Below are positions 1-5,374 of a stretch of 5,374 nt of DNA, piece after piece (within the stretch, counting starts at the first letter, position 1; every line of letters starts with the position of its first letter). The stretch lies in assembly GCA_030601605.1 (NCBI GenBank), contig JAUVTI010000141.1:1-5374 (forward strand). Direction: 5' to 3'. A program made the position numbers and the translations under genes. A model generated the notes under the pieces. The model saw nothing but the letters and a program-made list of their open reading frames with translations. It was not told where the DNA came from and ran no database searches. Origin of the DNA: Gemmatimonadales bacterium (GTDB lineage Bacteria > Gemmatimonadota > Gemmatimonadetes > Gemmatimonadales > GWC2-71-9).

Positions 1-444
1 TACGACGCCGCCATGCAGTACCAGGGCGACGGCACGCCGCTGCTGGTGCTCGCCGGCAAGGAGTACGGCTCGGGCAGCTCCAGGGACTGGGCCGCGAAAG
101 GCACGTCCCTACTCGGTGTCAGGGCCGTGGTGGCCGAGAGCTACGAGCGAATCCACCGCAGCAACCTGATCGGCATGGGGGTGCTGCCGCTCCAGTTCCA
201 GTCCGGGCAGAGCGCCGCGAGTCTCGGGCTCACCGGCCGCGAGCGCTTCGACGTCACGGGAATAGCCGGCGATGAGCTGAGCGCGGGCGGCACGGCTCAT
301 GTTCGCGCCGTGAGCGGGGACGGCGGTACAGTGGAGTTCGATGCGCTGATCAGGCTCGACACGTCCGTGGAGGTGGAGTACTACAGACACGGCGGCATCC
401 TGCCCTACGTGCTGCGCGACCTCACCAAAGGCAGCAAGCGCTAG
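1..444 (+). CDS. acnA: Aconitate hydratase AcnA, C-terminal part (5' end outside window)
   Basis: Aconitase isomerises citrate to isocitrate via cis-aconitate in the cytosolic TCA cycle, using a [4Fe-4S] cluster. The reading frame is open from base 1 and gives 147 residues ending at TAG 442-444; this is only the C-terminal swivelling domain (domain 4) of a protein usually near 900 residues, so the cluster cysteines lie upstream of the window. Visible family marks are GKEYGSGSSRDWAAKG at about fragment residues 19-34, the active-site loop with the conserved Ser-Ser-Arg (residues 26-28), then YERIHRSNLIGMGVLPLQF (48-66), and the AcnA/IRP-type ending VEYYRHGGILPYVLRDL (about 125-141). The ending and swivel motif fit AcnA/IRP1 rather than AcnB, whose domains are arranged differently. 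The first visible ATG (base 13) is an internal Met, not the start. The gene converges on the patatin gene with their stops overlapping. Confidence 0.96.
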   Translation, partial: YDAAMQYQGDGTPLLVLAGKEYGSGSSRDWAAKGTSLLGVRAVVAESYERIHRSNLIGMGVLPLQFQSGQSAASLGLTGRERFDVTGIAGDELSAGGTAHVRAVSGDGGTVEFDALIRLDTSVEVEYYRHGGILPYVLRDLTKGSKR

Positions 445-1595
445 CGGCCGCCGGCCAGAAACCGCTCGATATCTCCGCGCCTCGCCTTGGCGTCCTCGTA
501 GCCGAGCTCCATCAGGGGACCGGTGTACTCCGGCTGGAACATCAGGTAGCTCTGGAAGTCCGAGCCCTTTGCCTGTGCTCCGCCTATCGAGCGCACCAGG
601 AACTCCACCGCTCCGGGGAGCTCGGCTTGGCACCCTCGTGCCATCTCGGCCAGGTCCCGCGAGGGGCGCAGCAGCAGGAGATCCACCGGCCGAAGACCCC
701 CGGGCAGCTCGTGGCCGGATGGCACCGCCCGCAACACCTCGTTGACGCGCTCCAACCGCTCGGCATCAGCATCCAGCGAGTCCAGGAACACCGAGTGGAG
801 CAGTAGCCCGAAGACCTCTGCGGCGACGGGGTAATCCATCGAAACCGTCGCGCAGGCCTCGGCCGGGTTCTCCGATCGCATCGCCACGGCGACGATCCTG
901 TTCGCCCCGAGGTGGATTGCCGGCGCCAGGGGCGCCGTCTGGCGCACGCTCCCGTCGCCATAGAATGCATTCTCGATCTTCTGAGCGGGAAAGATCAGTG
1001 GGATGGCCGTGGAGGCCATGAGGTGTTCCACATCGATCCGCGTACTCACGGCGATCCGCATGAAACGGTGCCACAGCTCCACGTCGTCCCCGCCCTGCAC
1101 GAACGTCACGGTCTGGCCCGTGTTGTAGCACGTGGCGCTGAGGGCCGCAGCCCGTAACCGGCCCGCAGCTATGTTGCGCCCGATGCCGCCAAAATCGATG
1201 CAGTCCTTGAGAAAGAACTTCAGCGGCTGCATGTCCATGAGCCCACGCAGCACGGGTGGAGCCTTGCGCCGTCGCACGAGCATGTTGAACGCCCAGCGCC
1301 ACATGGCTCCGCCGACGCGTATCGGCTCTACCCGGTAGACCTGAGTCGGAGTGAGCCTCTCCCACTCGCGCCTGAGATCCGACACTGCTTGTCCGAATGG
1401 ACCCGGATGCGCCGCCAACGATGTGGCGTTGATGGCGCCAGCAGATACCCCGGTGAGAATGGGAACGTCCAGCTCCGGAGCGCACTCGGCGATCGCCTCC
1501 AGGACTCCGACCTGGTAGGCAGCTCGCGCACCGCCGCCCGAGAACACCAGTGCGAGAGACGATTCGTCCGGCGGAGTTCCGTTGCCGCTGTTCAC
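441..1595 (-). CDS. Patatin-like phospholipase / acyl hydrolase
   Basis: This is a 384-residue patatin-family serine hydrolase. Such enzymes use a Ser-Asp dyad to cleave acyl esters of phospholipids or related lipids; the substrate here cannot be read from sequence. All three family motifs are present: the oxyanion-hole glycine run SGGGARAAY at residues 19-27, the nucleophile elbow GVSAG at 49-53 with Ser51, and DGS at 214-216 with catalytic Asp214. No signal peptide is seen, so a cytosolic or membrane-surface enzyme is likely. I chose GTG 1595-1593, which leaves 17 residues before the glycine run, a normal spacing. TTG at 1604-1602 is an alternative. The frame stays open to 1877, but those 94 extra codons run antisense through arfB and lack family similarity. 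No good Shine-Dalgarno precedes the GTG. The stop (443-441) overlaps the aconitase stop. Confidence 0.92.
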   Translation of the reverse strand: MNSGNGTPPDESSLALVFSGGGARAAYQVGVLEAIAECAPELDVPILTGVSAGAINATSLAAHPGPFGQAVSDLRREWERLTPTQVYRVEPIRVGGAMWRWAFNMLVRRRKAPPVLRGLMDMQPLKFFLKDCIDFGGIGRNIAAGRLRAAALSATCYNTGQTVTFVQGGDDVELWHRFMRIAVSTRIDVEHLMASTAIPLIFPAQKIENAFYGDGSVRQTAPLAPAIHLGANRIVAVAMRSENPAEACATVSMDYPVAAEVFGLLLHSVFLDSLDADAERLERVNEVLRAVPSGHELPGGLRPVDLLLLRPSRDLAEMARGCQAELPGAVEFLVRSIGGAQAKGSDFQSYLMFQPEYTGPLMELGYEDAKARRGDIERFLAGGR

Positions 1596-1649
1596 GTGCG
1601 ACAAGGTCGCGTCGCCCGGAGCCGGGCGCCAGGGTAGCTTGCAAATGCC
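1596..1649. promoter_or_regulatory. Divergent intergenic region, patatin gene / arfB
   Basis: These 54 bases separate two divergently read starts and must hold or overlap the promoters for both, unless transcription begins inside the opposite gene. No consensus -35/-10 pair is visible. TAGCTT at 1635-1640 could be a weak -10 for arfB; a start about 7 bases on would put the 5' end almost at the ATG (1650), giving a leaderless or near-leaderless mRNA. This fits the absence of a well-spaced Shine-Dalgarno for arfB. Both promoter assignments are inference. Confidence 0.4.
1598..1628. repeat. Two adjacent inverted repeats in the divergent gap
   Basis: Two perfect inverted repeats lie side by side. 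The first has 5-bp arms GCGAC (1598-1602) and GTCGC (1606-1610) around AAG. The second has 7-bp arms CGCCCGG (1613-1619) and CCGGGCG (1622-1628) around AG. They begin 3 bases upstream of the patatin GTG. They could be operator half-sites, or hairpins in the patatin mRNA leader that limit initiation. In GC-rich DNA short inverted repeats occur by chance, so the function is unproven; the sequence symmetry itself is certain. Confidence 0.5.
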
Positions 1650-2057
1650 ATGAAGTTCACCATACCACTGGAGGAACTGTCTTTCAGGGCCACGCGTTCC
1701 GGCGGCCCGGGCGGTCAGCACGTGAATACCTCGGCCACGCGCGTCGAGGTCCGCTGGAACGTCACCGAGAGTCCGAGTCTCTCCGACGAGCAGCGCCGGC
1801 GACTGCTCGAACGCCTGGGCAGCCGTATCGACGCGCGCGGCTACCTGCGCGTGGTCGCAGACGAGCGCCGCAGCCAACTGCGCAACCGCCAGGCGGCCGT
1901 GGAGCGGCTCAGCTCCCTCGTCTCGGACGCACTAAAGCAACCCAAGAAGCGCAGGAAGACCAGGCCGCCGCGAGCGGCTACCAAGAGACGCCTGGACGAG
2001 AAGCGCCAGCGCGGCAACGTGAAGCGTGACCGGCGGCCCGTCGACCAGGACGACTGA
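1650..2057 (+). CDS. arfB: ArfB/YaeJ-type alternative ribosome-rescue peptidyl-tRNA hydrolase
   Basis: The 135-residue product matches the small release-factor-like family that frees stalled ribosomes lacking a stop codon; E. coli ArfB (YaeJ) is 140 residues. The N-terminal catalytic domain carries SGGPGGQHVNTSATRVEVRW at residues 17-36, with the universal GGQ tripeptide at 21-23 that acts in the peptidyl-transferase centre. There is no codon-recognition domain, as expected. The tail from about residue 97 is dense in Lys and Arg (KKRRKTRPPR and RRLDEKRQRG stretches), the feature that in ArfB threads into the empty mRNA channel. An in-frame TAG at 1635-1637 makes ATG 1650 the first possible ATG start. 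No convincing Shine-Dalgarno is present; an AGGG lies about 15 bases upstream, too far. The gene is monocistronic: divergent from the patatin gene and convergent with pntB. A generic GGQ hydrolase name (PrfH-like) is less likely given length and tail. Confidence 0.93.
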   Translation: MKFTIPLEELSFRATRSGGPGGQHVNTSATRVEVRWNVTESPSLSDEQRRRLLERLGSRIDARGYLRVVADERRSQLRNRQAAVERLSSLVSDALKQPKKRRKTRPPRAATKRRLDEKRQRGNVKRDRRPVDQDD

Positions 2058-2070
2058 CGGGAGAGAAAGA

Positions 2071-2101
2071 AGCGGCAGAGAGGACGTTCCTCCCTGCCGC
2101 T
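2071..2101. terminator. Hairpin terminator between convergent arfB and pntB
   Basis: The arms AGCGGCAG (2071-2078) and CTGCCGCT (2094-2101) are perfect complements. The inner segments AGAGG (2079-2083) and CCTCC (2089-2093) extend the stem with one mismatch, leaving loop ACGTT. This gives a 13-position stem with 12 pairs. On the minus strand the stem is followed by the pyrimidine-rich TCTTTCTCTC, a modest U-tract suited to ending the pnt operon. On the plus strand the tail is CTCACATC, with hardly any T run, so termination of arfB would be weaker or Rho-aided. It lies 14 bases after the arfB stop and 23 bases beyond the pntB stop. Confidence 0.82.
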
Positions 2102-2123
2102 CTCACATCAGGCCAGCAGGCCG

Positions 2124-3517
<1,394 letters not shown>

Positions 3518-3521
<4 letters not shown>

Positions 3522-3814
3522 TTCTGCACCTCGGGTTTACGCTTGAACATCTTCAGCATCCGGTCGGTCACCAGGAAGCCCCCGACGACGTTGATCATCG
3601 CGAACGCGACCGCGACCATGCCCAGGTACTTCGCCACCACGACATCCCCCTGCCCAGCGACGATCAGCGCGCCGATGATCGTGATGCCCGAGATCGCGTT
3701 CGAGCCGGACATCAGCGGCGTGTGCAGGGTCGGTGGCACTTTAGTGATGACTTCGAAGCCGACGAAGATCGCCAGCACGAAGATCACAAAAAGGACAACC
3801 AGTTCCTCTATCAT
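3518..3814 (-). CDS. pntAB: NAD(P) transhydrogenase alpha subunit part 2, membrane segment (PntAB)
   Basis: This 98-residue protein is the C-terminal membrane portion of the alpha subunit, encoded separately instead of fused to domain I as in E. coli PntA. It contributes to membrane domain II and proton translocation with PntB. Three hydrophobic helices are visible at about residues 4-21, 40-54 and 62-83. Between the first two lies the highly conserved KVPPTLHTPLMSGSNAISGI (25-44), diagnostic of the family. The C-terminus is basic (KMFKRKPEVQK), consistent with a cytoplasmic tail. The ATG (3814-3812) shares ATGA with the end of pntAA, and its own stop shares ATGA with pntB, so translational coupling is expected. 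AGGGAG lies 10 bases upstream of the start and GAAGG 4 bases upstream; neither is ideally placed. Confidence 0.95.
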
Positions 3815-4950
3815 GACGCCTTCACTCCCTCCGTGGCTTGCTGCGTCGCCTCGTGCACCACGCGGCCCTCATGCGTGACACACGTCCCCTCCACGACTTC
3901 GTCCTCGAAGTCGAGGTTGAGCTGCCCTTCCTTGTCGAAGAGTGAACCCAGGAAGGCGAACATGTTCGTGGCGAACATCTGGCTGGCGTGCACCGGCGTG
4001 CCCGCAGGCAGGTTGAGCGGCCCCATGATCGTCACGCCGTGGCGCACGACCGTCTCACCCTTCTCGGTGAGCGCGCAGTTGCCGCCCGTCTCCGCCGCGA
4101 GGTCCACTATGACGGCGCCAGGGGGCATGTCCTTCACCATCTGCTCCGTGATCAACTCGGGCGCAGGCTTGCCCGGGATGAGTGCCGTGGTGATCACGAC
4201 ATCCATGTTCTTCATGTGGTTGTGGAGCAGCTCCTGCTCCTTCTGGTGCTGCTCTTCGGACAGCTCCTTGGCGTAGCCGCCCTCGCCCTCACTCTCCAGC
4301 GCCTCGGCCTCGACGAACTTGGCGCCGAGGCTCTCTACCTGCTCCTTCACGGCCGGCCGCACGTCGAACGCCGACACCACTGCGCCGAGCCGGCGCGCCG
4401 TCGCGATGGCCTGCAGCCCCGCCACGCCCGCGCCGAGCACGAACAGCTTGGCCGGCGCTATCGTGCCCGCCGCGGTGATCAGCATCGGCATGAACTTGCC
4501 GTGGTGCGCCGCGGCCATCAGGACCGCCTTGTACCCCGCGACGGTGCTCATCGATGAGAGCACGTCCATCACCTGTGCACGGGAGATCCTGGGGAGTTGG
4601 TCGAGGCTGAAGCTCGTCACCTTGGCCCGTGCGAGCTTCTCGACGAGATCGGGGTTGCTGAGCGGGAACAGCATTCCGACGAGGATCGCGCCGTCCTTCA
4701 TCTGCGGGATCTCGCCCTCGGGACGCCCCACCATCAGCATGATATCGGCCTCGCGCCACAGCGCACCGGCATCGGGCTCCAGCTTCGCCCCCGCCTCGGC
4801 GTAGGCTTCGTCCGTGTACGAGGCAGCAAGGCCGGCGTCCTTCTCGACGCGCACCTCGTGCCCCTGCTTCACAAGACGCTTCACGACGTCGGGGGTCAGC
4901 GCCACCCGACGCTCGATCGCGCCGCTCTCTTTTGGTACGGAGATGATCAC
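3811..4950 (-). CDS. pntAA: NAD(P) transhydrogenase alpha subunit part 1, NAD(H)-binding (PntAA)
   Basis: This is soluble domain I, which binds NAD(H) and passes hydride to NADP in PntB at the cytoplasmic membrane face. The 379 residues are close to R. rubrum PntAA (about 384). The N-terminus IISVPKESGAIERRVALTP is typical of the alanine dehydrogenase/PNT fold. RISRAQVMD (121-129) is the QD loop: Arg121, Gln126 and Asp129 line up with R. rubrum Arg127, Gln132 and Asp135. The dinucleotide fold has GAGVAG (173-178) and acidic Asp196 in SAFDVRP, which selects NAD over NADP. Residues about 218-245 (EGEGGYAKELSEEQ region) are the mobile loop. The C-terminus MGPLNLPAGTPVHASQMFA (309-327) is conserved. 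The start is GTG, chosen because AGGAG sits 8 bases upstream and the protein begins where the family does. It is the first gene of the operon. Confidence 0.97.
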   Translation of the reverse strand: MIISVPKESGAIERRVALTPDVVKRLVKQGHEVRVEKDAGLAASYTDEAYAEAGAKLEPDAGALWREADIMLMVGRPEGEIPQMKDGAILVGMLFPLSNPDLVEKLARAKVTSFSLDQLPRISRAQVMDVLSSMSTVAGYKAVLMAAAHHGKFMPMLITAAGTIAPAKLFVLGAGVAGLQAIATARRLGAVVSAFDVRPAVKEQVESLGAKFVEAEALESEGEGGYAKELSEEQHQKEQELLHNHMKNMDVVITTALIPGKPAPELITEQMVKDMPPGAVIVDLAAETGGNCALTEKGETVVRHGVTIMGPLNLPAGTPVHASQMFATNMFAFLGSLFDKEGQLNLDFEDEVVEGTCVTHEGRVVHEATQQATEGVKAS

Positions 4951-4958
4951 GAGCTTGG

Positions 4959-4963
4959 CTCCT
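4959..4963 (-). promoter_or_regulatory. Ribosome binding site of pntAA
   Basis: On the minus strand AGGAG (4963-4959) stands 8 bases before the GTG at 4950-4948. It is the clearest Shine-Dalgarno in the window and supports the GTG as the true start of pntAA. Confidence 0.8.
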
Positions 4964-4977
4964 GATTACCGATTTGA

Positions 4978-4995
4978 TCTTCAGCTAAATGAAGA
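4978..4995. repeat. Inverted repeat in the pntAA leader
   Basis: TCTTCA (4978-4983) and TGAAGA (4990-4995) form perfect 6-bp arms around a 6-base loop, 14 bases upstream of the pntAA ribosome binding site. It may be an operator or a weak mRNA hairpin in the leader; its position is suggestive but no known regulator motif was recognised. Confidence 0.4.
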
Positions 4996-5060
4996 GCGGG
5001 AAGTCGGCGGCGGTCTCCCCGGGTCCGGCCCCCAGGCCTCACAGGCCAGGTACTGACGCC

Positions 5061-5072
5061 GTAACGGGTTAC
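5061..5072. repeat. Short interrupted palindrome GTAAC-GG-GTTAC upstream of pntAA
   Basis: Perfect 5-bp arms flank a 2-base centre, about 110 bases before the pntAA start. Its size is that of a dimeric regulator site, but a single short copy is weak evidence and the match may be chance. Confidence 0.3.
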
Positions 5073-5152
5073 CAGCCCACTCCACGCCCCGCACAATCCT
5101 AACAGCCAACTCCCAAGATTCGTGGTAGGCTCTATGAACGACCTATTAGGAA

Positions 5153-5236
5153 TCAGCGGTGCGCGTAATCTAAGAGAGCCTGCAAGGCCCGTGGAACCGC
5201 CTGCCCGAATACGTCGTCGGCCGAGACCGTGATCAC
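5153..5236 (-). pseudogene. Possible frame-shifted continuation of the preceding fragment
   Basis: A GTG at 5236-5234 opens 27 codons ending at TGA 5155-5153. The translation is VITVSADDVFGQAVPRALQA then LLDYAHR. About four fifths of the third positions are G or C, and the second half reads as an amphipathic helix, unlike the low-quality translations of the other frames here. Adding one base or removing two (one GC unit) in the tract at about 5240-5256 would join it to the fragment above, giving a junction such as VARPARARVITVSADD. It may instead be a tiny separate ORF started by the GTGA overlap, or chance. Which of these holds cannot be decided from one sequence. Confidence 0.35.
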
Positions 5237-5374
5237 CCGGGCGCGCGCGCCGGGCGCGCCACCGAGCCCAGGCCCGACGCGCCGGTCCGCGCGGCCGCGA
5301 GGAATGCGCCGAGCACGTCACCCGCCGACCCCGTGAGCTGGTCCTCGTCCAGTTCCGCAAGAGAGGAGACCGCC
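5233..5374 (-). CDS. C-terminal fragment of an unrecognised protein (5' end outside window)
   Basis: Reading leftward from 5373, a minus-strand frame of 46 sense codons ends at TGA 5235-5233. It begins AVSSLAELDEDQLTGSAGDV, continues LGAFLAAARTGASGLGS and ends VARPARAPG. The first 30 or so residues look like natural protein (acidic turn, then a small-residue, Ala-rich helix) and codons end in G or C almost throughout, matching neighbouring genes. I do not recognise the family. The end is odd: the last ten codons fall in a GC-dinucleotide tract, and the protein-like signal resumes in another frame directly afterwards (see the next entry). The stop may therefore be the result of a frameshift rather than the native end. 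Gene orientation is the same as pntAA, with an upstream gap too large for a tight operon. Confidence 0.6.
   Translation of the reverse strand, partial: AVSSLAELDEDQLTGSAGDVLGAFLAAARTGASGLGSVARPARAPG

Larger units (their letters stand above)
4951..5152 (-). promoter_or_regulatory. Leader and probable promoter region of the pnt operon
   Basis: About 200 bases without a supported gene lie between the stop of the upstream minus-strand fragment and the pntAA GTG. The spacing suggests the pnt operon has its own promoter rather than reading through from upstream. The upstream half (about 5083-5152) is noticeably richer in A/T than the flanking genes, as expected for a promoter. I could not find a convincing -35/-10 pair with 16-18 base spacing. 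The region also holds a CCTATTAGG palindrome (5142-5150) and the two inverted repeats listed separately. No riboswitch or strong terminator was recognised. Confidence 0.4.

Noticed and set aside
109..633. Minus-strand ORF of 174 codons across the aconitase end
   Set aside because: It is antisense to aconitase and out of frame with the patatin gene, with Arg/Gly/Ala-rich low-quality translation typical of shadows in GC-rich DNA.
766..1644. Minus-strand ORF of 292 codons overlapping the patatin gene
   Set aside because: It is another frame of the patatin coding strand, rich in Arg and Gly with no motif; the overlapping frame has all catalytic motifs.
1596..1877. N-terminal extension of the patatin frame by 94 codons
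   Set aside because: It lies antisense over arfB, whose GGQ motif and basic tail are clearly real, and the extra residues do not look like any patatin N-terminus; GTG 1595 gives the normal distance to the glycine motif.
3988..4557. Plus-strand ORF of 189 codons opposite pntAA
   Set aside because: The translation is dominated by His, Arg and Leu runs from antisense reading of conserved pntAA codons; no start signal or motif.
5015..5053. GC-rich small inverted repeats (GGCCT/AGGCC, CCGGG-type) as a terminator of the upstream gene
   Set aside because: Arms are only about 5 bp, no T-run follows on the minus strand, and such matches are expected by chance at this base composition.
4947..5360. 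Minus-strand ORF of 137 codons spanning the pnt leader
   Set aside because: It has an Arg/Trp-rich start, no recognisable domain, and runs through the leader and ribosome binding site into pntAA; the coding-like signal at its upstream end lies in other frames.
5169..5374. Plus-strand frame open to the window end
   Set aside because: It is the antisense of the unknown minus-strand fragment; its translation is Pro/Arg/Ser-rich with a serine run, and less protein-like than the minus-strand reading.

Overview
This GC-rich window (by eye about mid-60s % GC, with a strong G/C preference at third codon positions) comes from a bacterial chromosome and holds mostly housekeeping and central-metabolism genes. 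Nothing in it fixes the lineage. A free-living, high-GC bacterium is a fair inference. The three-gene split of the transhydrogenase (pntAA, pntAB, pntB) argues against an enterobacterial two-gene layout and resembles the layout known from Rhodospirillum rubrum and many other phyla. There is no sign of phage, transposon, CRISPR, tRNA or rRNA.

Layout from left to right. (1) Bases 1-444, plus strand: the C-terminal 147 residues of an AcnA/IRP-type aconitate hydratase, cut by the window edge. (2) Bases 441-1595, minus strand: a complete patatin-like phospholipase/acyl hydrolase, convergent with aconitase; both stop codons are read from one CTAG palindrome. (3) Bases 1596-1649: a 54-base divergent gap with two adjacent inverted repeats. 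(4) Bases 1650-2057, plus strand: an ArfB/YaeJ-type peptidyl-tRNA hydrolase (ribosome rescue). (5) Bases 2071-2101: a strong hairpin between two convergent genes, a likely shared terminator. (6) Bases 2124-4950, minus strand: the pntAA-pntAB-pntB operon, each junction an ATGA stop/start overlap. (7) Bases 4951-5152: the pnt leader/promoter region with small inverted repeats. (8) Bases 5153-5374, minus strand: the C-terminal end of an unrecognised gene whose coding signal seems to change frame at a GC-dinucleotide tract.

Functionally, the pnt operon encodes the proton-translocating transhydrogenase that couples the proton gradient to NADPH formation from NADH. Aconitase is a TCA-cycle enzyme, so both concern central redox and carbon metabolism, but they are not co-transcribed. 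ArfB rescues stalled ribosomes and the patatin protein probably hydrolyses lipids; their neighbourhood suggests no shared pathway.

I do not see a clearly new biological system. The two places most worth checking are the apparent frame change near 5236-5256 and the paired inverted repeats in the tiny patatin/arfB divergent gap.
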